DNA of 64,000 bases from RDXT01 sp033765305 (GTDB lineage Bacteria > Bacteroidota > Bacteroidia > J057), in assembly GCA_033765305.1 (NCBI GenBank), contig JANRID010000076.1, positions 1-64,000 of the forward strand. The letters are read 5' to 3'. Position 1 is the first letter of the stretch; every line of letters starts with the position of its first letter. Below the pieces are notes generated by a model. That model did no database searches, was not told where the DNA came from, and worked only from the letters and a program-made list of their open reading frames with translations. The position numbers and the translations under genes were made by a program. Positions 8,980 to 18,101 of this stretch are shown here, piece by piece.

Positions 8980-9348
8980 ATGGTAGCACATCTCGACAAA
9001 CTGATCATCATCGGGGACCGGGTGCTCATCAAGCCGAAAACCCCGGCCGATAAAACCCCCAGCGGCCTCTTTCTGCCGCCCGGCATCCAGGAAAAGGAAA
9101 AGATCCAGTCCGGATATGTCGTCCGGACCGGGCCCGGCTATCCGGTGCCCTTTCCTGCCGAAGATCCTGAGCCCTGGAAAGAGCCCCGGGATCCGGTGCG
9201 CTACATCCCCCTGCAGGTTCAGGAAGGCGATCTGGCGCTCTTCCTCCAGAAGGACGCCTACGAAATCCAGTACGAAGGCGAGAAGTATTACATTGTGCCC
9301 CAGCACGGCATCCTGATGGTGGAGCGGGACGAACAGCTCTTCGACTGA
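8980..9348 (+). CDS. GroES-like co-chaperonin family protein
   Basis: A 122-residue cytoplasmic protein with the GroES fold signature: IIGDRVLIKP near the start, a mobile-loop-like TPSGLFLPPG, then QSGYVVRTGPG, GDLALFLQKDAYEIQYEGEKY and HGILMVE at the end. Ordinary GroES has about 95 residues; the extra length is an acidic, proline-rich insertion around residues 60-82 (PGYPVPFPAEDPEPWKEP). No groEL is adjacent, and a separate canonical groESL operon is expected elsewhere. The start at 8980 (MVAHLDKL) is preferred over 8878 because the family homology begins only there. It may assist a chaperonin or act separately; the role is inferred. Confidence 0.8.
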   Translation: MVAHLDKLIIIGDRVLIKPKTPADKTPSGLFLPPGIQEKEKIQSGYVVRTGPGYPVPFPAEDPEPWKEPRDPVRYIPLQVQEGDLALFLQKDAYEIQYEGEKYYIVPQHGILMVERDEQLFD

Positions 9349-9365
9349 AAAAATTTGCTTATTTT

Positions 9366-9398
9366 TTTGGCTTTTTGAGTTTTGTTTCCGTATATTTG
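9366..9398 (+). promoter_or_regulatory. Promoter of the cyclophilin gene
   Basis: TTTG (9366-9369), 21-nt spacer, TATATTTG (9391-9398), an exact -33/-7 pair. The predicted leader is only about 12 nt before the ATG at 9417, which supports that start over 9375. Confidence 0.7.
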
Positions 9399-9416
9399 CA
9401 AATAATATTAACAAAC

Positions 9417-10214
9417 ATGCGATTCGGGTTCGTATCGATTGCCGCCATGGCCCTGCTCTTCGCCTGCCAGCCCGGCGCTGGCGGGGATGAAGCTGCGGAG
9501 GCAGATGTGGTGCTGGTGACCAACCGGGGCGAGATCGGCATACGCCTCTTCGACGACGCGCCGAAGCATAAGGCCAACTTCCTCAAGCTGGCCGGCGAGG
9601 GCTACTACGATTCGCTGATGTTTCACCGCATCATCAGCGGATTCATGATCCAGACCGGCGACCCGCGCGGGCGCGGCCCCGGGTTCAATACCGATCCCGG
9701 CGCGCCGATGGATCCGGGCTATACCATCGAGGCGGAGATCCCCGCCAGCCGCTTCAACGTGCGCGGCGCCGTGGCCGCCGCCCGTACCGACGACTACCAG
9801 AACCCCGACCGCCGCTCCTCCGGCAGCCAGTTCTACATCGTCACCGGCGAGCCCGTGCGCCCCAGCCGCCTCGACTCCCTCGAGCGCTACGAATTTTCCA
9901 GCATCCTCCGCGGCAAGATGTACGAGCAGTACCAGCAGGCCCAGGGCACCGGCGCCTACGCCGGCTCCTTCGACGAATACCTCGAAGAGCAGAACTTCAG
10001 AAACTTCCGCTACCCGCCCGAGGTCCGGCAGCAGTACCTGGAGGAAGGCGGCGCACCCTGGCTCGACATGCAGTACAGCATCTTCGGCGAAGTGGTCAGC
10101 GGCATGGACGTTGTCCTGGCCATTCAGGCCGCTCCGGTCTCCCGCTCGGTGCCCGTAGGCGCCGATGCGCCCCGAATCCTCGAAGTGCGTATCCCTGGCG
10201 CAGCTGCGCCCTGA
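9417..10214 (+). CDS. Cyclophilin-type peptidyl-prolyl isomerase lipoprotein
   Basis: Catalyses proline cis-trans isomerisation, probably on folding envelope proteins. The N-terminus is a lipoprotein signal with lipobox LFAC (ALLFACQPG), so the mature protein is membrane-anchored in the periplasm or outer membrane. Cyclophilin active-site blocks are intact: FHRIISGFMIQTGDPRG (Arg, Phe, Gln), SGSQFYIVTG and PWLDMQYSIFGEV, including the drug-binding-loop Trp. About 60 residues rich in Glu, Tyr and Gln are inserted between the SGSQF and WLD blocks (LDSLERYEF to YLEEGG), as in many Bacteroidota homologues. Length is 265 residues. It has its own promoter at 9366-9398 and precedes recA by 63 bp. 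Confidence 0.92.
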   Translation: MRFGFVSIAAMALLFACQPGAGGDEAAEADVVLVTNRGEIGIRLFDDAPKHKANFLKLAGEGYYDSLMFHRIISGFMIQTGDPRGRGPGFNTDPGAPMDPGYTIEAEIPASRFNVRGAVAAARTDDYQNPDRRSSGSQFYIVTGEPVRPSRLDSLERYEFSSILRGKMYEQYQQAQGTGAYAGSFDEYLEEQNFRNFRYPPEVRQQYLEEGGAPWLDMQYSIFGEVVSGMDVVLAIQAAPVSRSVPVGADAPRILEVRIPGAAAP

Positions 10215-10277
10215 TCTGCCCCCGGGCTGTTGTATCACCGTTGTTTATCCACCTTCACCCCTTAATCCTTCCCGGCC

Positions 10278-11321
10278 ATGGCAAAAGACGTGCGGGACGA
10301 AAAACAGAAAACCCTGCTGTCCACCGTAGAGAAGCTTGAAAAAACCTACGGCAAGGGTATTGTAATGAAGCTCAGCGACAATCCCGCCGCCGACGAGCCT
10401 GTGCTCTCCACCGGCTCCCTCGGCCTGGATATTGCGCTGGGGGTCGGCGGGATTCCCCGCGGCCGGATCGTCGAGATCTACGGCCCCGAATCCTCCGGCA
10501 AGACCACGCTCGCGATGCACATGATCGCCGAAGCTCAAAAGCAAGGCGGTCTGGCTGCTTTCATCGATGCAGAGCATGCCTTCGACCGCTACTACGCTGA
10601 AAAGCTGGGCATCGATACCCAGAACCTCTATGTCTCCCAGCCCGACTACGGCGAGCAGGCGCTCGAAATCACCGAGTACCTCATCCGGTCCGGCGCGATC
10701 GACATCATCGTCATCGACTCCGTGGCTGCCCTGACGCCGAAGGCTGAGATCGAGGGTGAAATGGGCGACTCCAAAATGGGCCTCCAGGCCCGCCTCATGT
10801 CGCAGGCCCTGCGCAAGCTCACCGCCGCCATCGCCAAGACCAACTGCGTCTGCGTCTTCATCAACCAGCTCCGCGATAAGATCGGGGTCATGTTCGGCAA
10901 TCCCGAAACGACCACCGGCGGCAACGCCCTGAAGTTCTACGCCTCTATCCGCCTCGACATCCGCCGTATCGCCCAGATCAAGGAGGGCACCGAAAGCACC
11001 GGCAACCGTGTCAAGGTGAAAGTGGTGAAAAATAAGGTCGCGCCGCCCTTCCGCTCCGCCGAGTTCGATATCCTCTTCGGGGAAGGCGTCTCCCGCGCAG
11101 GCGAGGTGCTGGACCTCGCCACCGAGCTCGACATCGTGCAGAAGTCTGGCTCCTGGTTCTCCTACGAAGGCGGCAAGCTCGGCCAGGGCCGCGATGCCGT
11201 ACGCAAGCTGATCCGCGAAAACCCGGACCTCATGGACCAGATCGAAAACAAGATCCTCGCAGCCAAGGACATCCTCCGCAACAAGGTGGATATGACTCCC
11301 GAAGACGAGAAGGAGGCATAA
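10278..11321 (+). CDS. recA: Recombinase RecA
   Basis: Cytoplasmic ATP-dependent strand-exchange protein for homologous recombination and SOS induction. The 347-residue length is normal. Walker A is GPESSGKT at residues 69-76. Other landmarks are IIVIDSVAALTPKAEIEGEMGD (Walker B and its flank), MSQALRKL, INQLRDKIGVMFGNPETTTGG (L2 DNA-binding loop) and the acidic C-terminal tail (TPEDEKEA). The start MAKDVRDEKQKTL fits the family. No lexA-type box was recognised upstream. A strong hairpin follows at 11344-11380. Confidence 0.98.
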   Translation: MAKDVRDEKQKTLLSTVEKLEKTYGKGIVMKLSDNPAADEPVLSTGSLGLDIALGVGGIPRGRIVEIYGPESSGKTTLAMHMIAEAQKQGGLAAFIDAEHAFDRYYAEKLGIDTQNLYVSQPDYGEQALEITEYLIRSGAIDIIVIDSVAALTPKAEIEGEMGDSKMGLQARLMSQALRKLTAAIAKTNCVCVFINQLRDKIGVMFGNPETTTGGNALKFYASIRLDIRRIAQIKEGTESTGNRVKVKVVKNKVAPPFRSAEFDILFGEGVSRAGEVLDLATELDIVQKSGSWFSYEGGKLGQGRDAVRKLIRENPDLMDQIENKILAAKDILRNKVDMTPEDEKEA

Positions 11322-11343
11322 AGCCGAGGCCCGCAGCCATGAT

Positions 11344-11380
11344 GACGCGCCGGTTGCCCAGTCTGGGCAGCCGGCGCGTC
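11344..11380 (+). terminator. Hairpin after recA
   Basis: A 16-bp stem (GACGCGCCGGTTGCCC / GGGCAGCCGGCGCGTC, one G-T pair) with a 5-nt loop lies 22 bp after the recA stop. There is no T-run, so termination may be Rho-assisted or the hairpin may protect the 3' end. Confidence 0.6.
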
Positions 11381-11568
11381 GCGGTATTATATCCGGCTCA
11401 GGACTGGCTGGCAGCTGCTGTCCTGCAACTGTGGCAGATGCTACACTTTTTGTTTGAAAAAATTAAAAAATGCTAAAAATTACTATATTTATGAAGTGAT
11501 CTGCGCTGTTTATACGGCAGCCTCAGAGAGGTTTTGCTTCTTGTTGTCCTGTATATAGATAGTATCCC

Positions 11569-13374
11569 ATGAAAGTTTCCCATCAGCTGCTCCTGGCAGC
11601 CTGCGTCTGGATTGCAGCCTGTCAGCCCGTCCCCGAACCGCCCGCCGGCCAGATGGCCGGCAGCCCGCCCGCCCCCGCTGTTCCGCAGCTGTCTCCTGCG
11701 GCTCCGCCGCCGGCATTACGCGCTCCGTCTGCACCCGTTGCAGGCCGCGCCGCAGTTCCGGCGCAGCCTGTATCCGGGCCGGCATCTGCTCCAGCTCCGC
11801 AGCCCTTTCAGGAGACTGCTGCCCCATCGCCTGCCCTGCCCGACCGGGTGTACGTCAGCAGTGAAACGCCTTCTTCCTTTGTGGGGGCTCCGGCTTCGCA
11901 TGCGGCCGTTGCGCATATCCGGAAGTCCAGCCCGCCGCAGACCGTCATCGTCCGCACCGAACAGCCTGCCTGGATCCAGACCGCTTCGGGCGCGACCGTA
12001 GCCGTGCCTGCCGATGCCTTCCGCTATGCGGATACAGGCGAGCCCGTGCGCGGCCCGGTCAAGGTGCAGATCTCCGAGGCCGTGAGCCTCAGGCAGATGG
12101 TGGCTTCCGGGGTTCATACGGCCACTGCGGACGGCCAGCTTCTGGTATCCGCAGGGATGTACCGGATCTCGGCTACGGCCGGCGGGCGCGAACTGGCGCT
12201 GAACACCGGCAAGGCCCTTACGATTCAGGTGCCTGCCGCCGACGCCGATACTGCGATGCAGCTCTTCGCGCCTGCGCATCAGCCATCCGGCGAGATTGCC
12301 TGGGTCTCCATCAATCATTCCGCATTCAAGCTGCTCTTCAGGAAACAGACGGTGCAGCGTATCCTGCCTGGCGTCTATGTGATGCCGGACGGACGCCGTT
12401 TCGAGCTGGATACCCTGCACTCCTGGACACGGGATCTCACCTACAGCTACACGAGGGGAAAATACCCGAAGCTGGTGGCACGGGTTGCCGCAATTGACGG
12501 GGTAATGACTCCGGTGCCGCCCGCGCCGGAGCACTACAGGCAGCTCAACGGCGTTCCCATCGCTGGCGCCGTCCGCTACCAGTCCCGCGTCGGGGTAAAA
12601 TACTGGGCGAATGAATCCGTACGGGATCCGTATTACCGCAAAATTCTGCTGCAGGACATTGTCCGGGACAGCGTGCCCATGACGTTCAAGGCCCAGGTGT
12701 CGGTGGATAAGCACCTGCGCGGGTCGTCGATCGCATACGCCTATCCGCGTCCCATCCGCATGGCGATCTATGAAGCCGTGAAAGCGTATCCATGGAGCGC
12801 CAGCGGCCGGTATCAGGTGGAGTACCATGTATATGCGCACCGCCGGCACGCGGATGAGGTGACAGGAAAATTTGACCGGACCCGTTTCGCCTTCATGCCC
12901 GACTACCGGTTTGATCCTGACGAGAAAGGCTTCGTCGCGCGCTCCTGGGACCGGGCACTGAGCGAAAACAGTCAAACCTTCCAGCCGAAGGCGGAATATT
13001 ACGAGATCGAGATGCCTGCGCTCGGCTGGATCAACCTCGACCGCTTCATGAAGCTGGAGGTGCCCAAAACCGAGCTGCTCGTGCAGGGGGGACGGGATGA
13101 GTCGGTATTCCTGATTTTCAAGGACATGAAGAGCATGCTCAACGGCTCGGCCTACTTCACCGGCGACGGCTTCCGCTTCACTTCGCTCCCGGAAGGCACG
13201 CAGCTTGCAGTGCTGGGATTGAAGCGCGTGGATGATCAGGATCTCTACGCCTGGCAGGACCTGACGCTTACCGGACCCGAGACCCTGTCGCTGACCTATC
13301 TGCCCTACGATCAGCAGGCGCTGGACGCCCGCATGAACCAGGTTACAGCTGGAGAGCGCTGGGCTGCCCGCTAG
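11569..13374 (+). CDS. Lipoprotein of unknown function with Pro/Ala-rich linker
   Basis: A 601-residue predicted lipoprotein (lipobox IAAC in VWIAACQPVP). Residues about 20-85 are a low-complexity Pro/Ala linker of the kind that spans from a lipid anchor. A beta-sandwich block at about 130-225 (ASGATVAVPADAF, GPVKVQISEAVS, SAGMYRISATAGGREL) resembles a segment repeated in other large Bacteroidota surface lipoproteins, where an extracellular region checks for a GM-type strand and ordered beta strands. The rest is Tyr/Arg-rich and unrecognised. It stands alone between two hairpins. The upstream region is AT-rich but has only a weak -7 match (TATATTTA). Function unknown. Confidence 0.8.
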   Translation: MKVSHQLLLAACVWIAACQPVPEPPAGQMAGSPPAPAVPQLSPAAPPPALRAPSAPVAGRAAVPAQPVSGPASAPAPQPFQETAAPSPALPDRVYVSSETPSSFVGAPASHAAVAHIRKSSPPQTVIVRTEQPAWIQTASGATVAVPADAFRYADTGEPVRGPVKVQISEAVSLRQMVASGVHTATADGQLLVSAGMYRISATAGGRELALNTGKALTIQVPAADADTAMQLFAPAHQPSGEIAWVSINHSAFKLLFRKQTVQRILPGVYVMPDGRRFELDTLHSWTRDLTYSYTRGKYPKLVARVAAIDGVMTPVPPAPEHYRQLNGVPIAGAVRYQSRVGVKYWANESVRDPYYRKILLQDIVRDSVPMTFKAQVSVDKHLRGSSIAYAYPRPIRMAIYEAVKAYPWSASGRYQVEYHVYAHRRHADEVTGKFDRTRFAFMPDYRFDPDEKGFVARSWDRALSENSQTFQPKAEYYEIEMPALGWINLDRFMKLEVPKTELLVQGGRDESVFLIFKDMKSMLNGSAYFTGDGFRFTSLPEGTQLAVLGLKRVDDQDLYAWQDLTLTGPETLSLTYLPYDQQALDARMNQVTAGERWAAR

Positions 13375-13390
13375 AACCCCGTATGTTCTG

Positions 13391-13427
13391 AAAAAAACAG
13401 CCCCGGCTGCCTTGCGCAGCCGGGGCT
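13391..13427 (-). terminator. Intrinsic terminator of the cytochrome/DUF1080 gene
   Basis: A perfect 12-bp stem (AGCCCCGGCTGC / GCAGCCGGGGCT, loop CTTGC) at 13399-13427. On the minus strand it is followed by GTTTTTTT (13398-13391). It lies 28 bp after the stop of the minus-strand gene and may also stop plus-strand read-through. Confidence 0.85.
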
Positions 13428-13455
13428 CTATGCATACGGCAGGCGCGGGCGCGCC

Positions 13456-16400
13456 TCACTGGCCGCTGAGCGGGCGGATCTTGATATTCCGGAACCAGAC
13501 CTTGTCGCCGTGGTCCTGCAGCGCGATCCTGCCCTGCGGCGACTTGCCGAATCCAGGCATGTCCTTGAACTTGCTCCCGGCGATCAGCGCCGGCCATTCC
13601 GGACTGTTCATGTCGTATTTCACCACCTGGTGGCCGTTCTGCCAATGCTCCACCTGGCCCCGGTTCACAATGAGGCGGATGCGGTTCCACTGTCCGGCGG
13701 GGTTGACCGTCACATACTTGCAGGCGATCAGGTCATACAGGTCGCCGGCGCGGTGCTTTTCGTACATGCGGTCGGGGTGGCGCTCGTTGTCGAGGATCTG
13801 CATCTCCGGGCCCGTCTGCCAGACGTAGTCGTATGCGTCGGATTCGATGACGTTGTAGATGATGCCGCTGTTGCCGCCCTCGGCAATTTTCCACTCCAGG
13901 GTCAGCTCGTAGTTCTCGAAGGACTCGTCGGTGACGAGGTCGCCGCCGTCGCGTCCGCCTGCGAAGGCAAGCGTTCCGTTTTCAATCCTCCAGGCTGCGC
14001 CGGGCTTGCCTTTGCGGTAGATATGCCAGCCATCGAGGGTTTTGCCGTCGAAGAGCAGGCGCCAGCCGGCGGCTTGCTCCGCGCTGCTCAGCTGGTTGTC
14101 CTTGCGGGCTTCTGCCGGCGCCGCCGCAAAGCCCGGCTGGTTCTGCGGGATGCGGTTCATGGTGTACCAGGCTTCGGTGCTCCAGAGTTCGTGGTTCTGC
14201 GCGCTGACGAAGTGATCGAGCAGACGCAGATACACGACGTGGCCGGGCTTCATGCCCTGGAGTTCGAGGAATACGCGGCGGCGGTCTTCGGAGACCCGCA
14301 CAGACCGGATAGGAAGACGGGTGTCGTCCACCTTGGGGCCGCCGTACTGCTCGTTGGGCACATAGCGCCACTGGCGCACGAGATAGGCGGCAGGATCGTA
14401 GCCGTCGCCGGGCTGCAGGGGTTCGGTGAATTCGATCTCGATGCCGTTGCTGCGGGCGCGGACGGCCAGCATCTCGAAGGTGGAGCTGCCGTTGTATTTG
14501 AGCCGCTGCAGCCCGAACCATTTGCCGCCGGCATGGCCCCAGTTGCCCGGATTGCCCACCCCGCCGATGTACAGCGCGCCGTCGGGGCCCCAGGCCACCC
14601 GGTTGACGCCGGCTTCGAGGCCCTGCGTGAAGCGGAATACTGCGCCCTGATACTCGCCGTCGACCTGCTCGGCAAATACGCGCTTCAGGCCGCCGTGCGT
14701 CACCTCGCCGTGCAGCATCTGGCCTTTGTAGGGCCCCTGATCGAGGTAGATGGGCTGGCTGGGCGAATTGCCGATTTCATCCTGCGGCAGCCAGACCACC
14801 GGCTGGGTTGCCGGGGTATTGGCGGTACCGGCAAAATCCACCGAACGCGACCCGTAAAACGCGCCGGGCTTCACATGCACGATCTTGCTGGAAGGCAGCC
14901 AGTCGCCCTGGTTATCGGCGACGAACAGCTGGCCGTCCACCCCCTGCCCGATGCCGTTGGGGGTGCGCAGGCCAGAGGCGACGAACTCGAATTCGCCCGT
15001 TTCCTTGCTGATTTTCACCACTTTGCCGCGGTCGGGGATCTGCGGCTGGGTACTGGCGCCGCCGGGATTGATGGCGGTGGCCAGGGTGCCGTAGAAGAAG
15101 CCGTCCTGGTAGGCGAGGCCGAAGGCAAACTCATGGAAATTGGCCGATGCGCGCCAGCCGTTGCAGACCGAGCGGTATTCGTCGGTGATGCCGTCGCCGT
15201 TGCGGTCGATGAGCTGGGTCAGCTCCTGTTTTTGCAGGACATAGATCTGTCCGTCCACCACTTTGAGGCCCAGCGGCTCGGCCAGGCCTGCGGCGATGCG
15301 CTTTACCTGGATGGCTTCGGGGTCGGTGCTGTTCACTACATTGCTCAGGACATACACCGAGCCGTCCGGATCCCAGGTGCTCACGACGAGGCGGCCGTCG
15401 GGCAGGAAGTCCATGCCGCCGACCTTCGGCTCGAAGGTGCTGGGGCGCGCCTGGCTCAGGTCGAAGCTTGGGTGCACGGCGCGCAGGGGCAGGCCGTCGC
15501 CGGGAATGCCGCGCACCAGCTCATTGGGCAGGGGAATGCGCTCCACCTGCTTGAGGTCGGCCACATCGAAGGAAAGGGCTTCTTCGGGAATGACGCTGAA
15601 ATCCGCATCGCCGTATTTGGCCCACTGCAGGGAGAGGCCGGCGCCGCCGCCTGCCTGGAAGTATCCGACCGACAGGGGGTATTTGCCCGCCTTGAGCTGC
15701 ACTTCAGCATCCTTGGGGTCCAGGCCGTGGAGGCCGTCGTTGAGAATCAGCTCCTTGCCGTCGAGCGTCAGCCGGGATCCGTCGTCGCTGATCAGGCGCA
15801 GGACATAGTTGCCGTCGGCGGGGATGGTGAGGTACCCGGACACTTCAATGAAGAAGTTCTCCGTCAGCGGCGAGAAATCCGGGCCGTACACGTTCACCTG
15901 ATTCACCGTGCCGGAATACACCAGCACCTTCTCCTTGGGCACGTCAGCCAGCTTGCTGACGGGCTTGTCGAAGACATACACATTGACAGCCAGGCCTTTG
16001 CCGCTTTCGGTGACGCTGCCCGGCGCGCTCAGCTGCCCGGAGGGGCTCGAAGCCGTGCCGGACTGCAGAGCCTCTCCGTCCATCGCGAGGATGTACTGCA
16101 CCATCTCCATGGCGTCGGCCATCTGCAGGTCGGGGTGGGCGGTCATGGCCGCCTGCCCCCATACCCCGGACCCGCCCTGTACGATTTTGGTCGCCAGCTG
16201 CTGCACGGTCAGGGACGTAAAGGGATATTTAGCGGCAATCGCCTGATAGGAAGGCCCTACCGTCTGCACTTCGGGATTGTGGCAGGCCTGGCAGTCGCTG
16301 CGCTGGATGAGGGCAAGCCCCGGATGCTGCGCGAGGCTGGATTCATCGGCCTGGGGAATCACGGCCGGTTCCCGCGTAAACCAGGCGGTAAACGCGGTGC

Positions 16401-17118
16401 TGCCGGCAGGCTTGAGCAGCAGCAGGCCGTCGGCGGTGTAATACTGGCTACCCGGAATGGTGCCGGAGGCCTGCGACGTGACGGTAAACGTGCCGTCTGT
16501 CTCGTAGCTGCCTGCCGAAGGCAGGGAATTGAGGTGCATCCGCAGGGCCACCTGGGTGCCGGCCGGCGCGCCGGAGACGGTGAAGACCCGCTCCAGACCC
16601 GGCTGCGCCTGGCTGTTGCGGACATATTCGGGCCGTTCGCTCACCTGAATCCGCTCGCCGGAAGGCAGCTTCAGCTCGTAGTTCAGCGATACATGGCCCT
16701 GCTCGTCGAAGACATGGCCCAGATAGCGCAACTGCGGCGTCAGCGTATCGGCGCCGGCAATCACCCGCCAGGGCAGGCCTTCCGGCGCTATCAGCCAGGC
16801 CGGGCCTTTGGCAGCGGGCTGGGGCCCGTGGTTGGTGGTGTACACCGGGCCGTCGAGCAGCACGCCGTCGCGCCAGACCTTGTAGATCGCGCCGGTGCCG
16901 GCATCGTAGGCCGCCCAGAAATCCGGGCGCAGGGCCAGGGTAACCATCCGGGGCTTCTGGTCCAGCACGGAGCGGAACACCCAGGGGTCGCGGCCGCGGC
17001 TGCTGGCCGCTACGGCGTCCGACTGCGTTTTGCAGCTTTGAAAGAGGGATAGAGATAAGGCGGCGGTCAGCACCCCGGCCAGCGGGAGCAGCCCGGCCAT
17101 CCGTCGTACACGAAGCAT
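13456..17118 (-). CDS. Lipoprotein fusing cytochrome c, PA14, sugar-dehydrogenase propeller and DUF1080
   Basis: A 1220-residue exported lipoprotein (lipobox FQSC near residue 30). Domains in order: an N-terminal beta region; a class I cytochrome c with heme motif CQACH at residues 276-280 and a probable axial Met in WGQAAMTAHP; a PA14-like carbohydrate-binding domain around 365-500 (GNYVLRLISDDGSRLTLDGK); a glucose/sorbosone-dehydrogenase-like beta-propeller around 540-900 (LRTPNGIGQGVDGQLFVADN, GWPDGALYIGG-type strands); and a C-terminal DUF1080 domain (LFDGKTLDGWHIYRKG to WFRNIKIRPL), a family now known as 3-keto-disaccharide hydrolases. The combination suggests oxidation or cleavage of a sugar at the cell surface with electron transfer to the heme. 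That is inference from the domains. It is monocistronic, with a terminator on its 3' side. Confidence 0.85.
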   Translation of the reverse strand: MLRVRRMAGLLPLAGVLTAALSLSLFQSCKTQSDAVAASSRGRDPWVFRSVLDQKPRMVTLALRPDFWAAYDAGTGAIYKVWRDGVLLDGPVYTTNHGPQPAAKGPAWLIAPEGLPWRVIAGADTLTPQLRYLGHVFDEQGHVSLNYELKLPSGERIQVSERPEYVRNSQAQPGLERVFTVSGAPAGTQVALRMHLNSLPSAGSYETDGTFTVTSQASGTIPGSQYYTADGLLLLKPAGSTAFTAWFTREPAVIPQADESSLAQHPGLALIQRSDCQACHNPEVQTVGPSYQAIAAKYPFTSLTVQQLATKIVQGGSGVWGQAAMTAHPDLQMADAMEMVQYILAMDGEALQSGTASSPSGQLSAPGSVTESGKGLAVNVYVFDKPVSKLADVPKEKVLVYSGTVNQVNVYGPDFSPLTENFFIEVSGYLTIPADGNYVLRLISDDGSRLTLDGKELILNDGLHGLDPKDAEVQLKAGKYPLSVGYFQAGGGAGLSLQWAKYGDADFSVIPEEALSFDVADLKQVERIPLPNELVRGIPGDGLPLRAVHPSFDLSQARPSTFEPKVGGMDFLPDGRLVVSTWDPDGSVYVLSNVVNSTDPEAIQVKRIAAGLAEPLGLKVVDGQIYVLQKQELTQLIDRNGDGITDEYRSVCNGWRASANFHEFAFGLAYQDGFFYGTLATAINPGGASTQPQIPDRGKVVKISKETGEFEFVASGLRTPNGIGQGVDGQLFVADNQGDWLPSSKIVHVKPGAFYGSRSVDFAGTANTPATQPVVWLPQDEIGNSPSQPIYLDQGPYKGQMLHGEVTHGGLKRVFAEQVDGEYQGAVFRFTQGLEAGVNRVAWGPDGALYIGGVGNPGNWGHAGGKWFGLQRLKYNGSSTFEMLAVRARSNGIEIEFTEPLQPGDGYDPAAYLVRQWRYVPNEQYGGPKVDDTRLPIRSVRVSEDRRRVFLELQGMKPGHVVYLRLLDHFVSAQNHELWSTEAWYTMNRIPQNQPGFAAAPAEARKDNQLSSAEQAAGWRLLFDGKTLDGWHIYRKGKPGAAWRIENGTLAFAGGRDGGDLVTDESFENYELTLEWKIAEGGNSGIIYNVIESDAYDYVWQTGPEMQILDNERHPDRMYEKHRAGDLYDLIACKYVTVNPAGQWNRIRLIVNRGQVEHWQNGHQVVKYDMNSPEWPALIAGSKFKDMPGFGKSPQGRIALQDHGDKVWFRNIKIRPLSGQ

Positions 17119-17236
17119 AGCAGAGTCCGTTTGTGAGAAAGGACTAAGCTAGAACGGATCGGCGGCAAATTCAATCCTGCGGCCCGGAAATCGATACGAT
17201 GCCCGGAATGGACGGCCATTGCAGCCGGGCGGCGGC

Positions 17237-17947
17237 TCAGCGCATGTTGTGGAAGACGTTCACCACGTCCTCGTCTTCGTCGATGCGTTCGAGCAGCTTT
17301 TCGAGATCGGCCTCGGCTTCGGGGCTGAGCGACTTGGTATCCAGGGGAATCCGTTCGAATTCCGCGCTCAGCACCTCGTATTGGTTCTGTTCGAGCCCCT
17401 GCTGGAGGGCGCCGAAGCTTGCGAAGTCGCCGTAGAGGATGATTTCCTCCTCGTCTGCTCCGATTTCCTCCACCCCGAAATCGATCATTTCAAACTCGAA
17501 GGCCTCCAGATCGAGCCCGGCAGGCCGGCGGATGCGGAATACGCACTTATGCTCGAACAGAAAGGCAACCGAACCGGAATTGCCCAGGGCGCCGCCGGAT
17601 TTGCTGAAATAGGACCGCAGGTTGGCGACCGTGCGGGTGGGGTTGTCGGTGGCTGTTTCAACAATCACGGCGATGCCGTGCGGGCCGTAGCCCTCGTACA
17701 CCAGCTCTTTGTAGTCCGCTTCGTCCTTGGAAGACGCCTTTTTAATAGCCCGCTCGATATTGTCTTTGGGCATGTTGGCCGCCTTGGCGTTCTGGATGAT
17801 GGCGCGGAGCCGCGGGTTGGCCTCCGGGTCGGGGCCGCTGGCCTTGACCGCCATAGAAATCTCCCGGCCAAATTTGGTGAAGGTTCTGGCCATTTGCCCC
17901 CAGCGTTTCAGCTTGCGGGCTTTGCGAAACTCGAATGCACGTCCCAT
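17237..17947 (-). CDS. yebC: YebC/PmpR family transcription/translation regulatory protein
   Basis: A 236-residue cytoplasmic protein of the widely conserved YebC family, some members of which bind DNA as regulators and some of which relieve ribosome stalling. Diagnostic blocks are KWGQ-type RWGQMARTFTKFGREI near the start, NPRLRAIIQNAKAANMPKDNI, YEGYGPHGIAVIVETATDN, and an acidic C-terminus (DEDEDVVNVFHNMR-like). The start at 17947 (MGRAFEFRKARK) is the family start; the open frame extends upstream to 18169 without similarity. A strong promoter ends only 5 nt before the ATG, so the leader is extremely short or absent. Confidence 0.95.
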   Translation of the reverse strand: MGRAFEFRKARKLKRWGQMARTFTKFGREISMAVKASGPDPEANPRLRAIIQNAKAANMPKDNIERAIKKASSKDEADYKELVYEGYGPHGIAVIVETATDNPTRTVANLRSYFSKSGGALGNSGSVAFLFEHKCVFRIRRPAGLDLEAFEFEMIDFGVEEIGADEEEIILYGDFASFGALQQGLEQNQYEVLSAEFERIPLDTKSLSPEAEADLEKLLERIDEDEDVVNVFHNMR

Positions 17948-17952
17948 GCGGG

Positions 17953-17983
17953 CAAAATTAACCGGCATCCGGCAGGTTTGCAA
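17953..17983 (-). promoter_or_regulatory. yebC promoter, nearly leaderless
   Basis: Minus strand: TTG (17983-17981), 20-nt spacer, TAATTTTG (17960-17953), then cccgc and the yebC ATG at 17947. The element fits TAnnTTTG exactly. Confidence 0.65.
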
Positions 17984-18101
17984 CAGGCAGCAGCACCTGG
18001 CCCGCTGTGGCAGGTCCAATGTCTGGGAGATATGCAGAATGGAATTTCTGGAAAATGCAACTACTGTTTGTGTAATCCGCTGAGAGCATCGATATTGCAG
18101 T

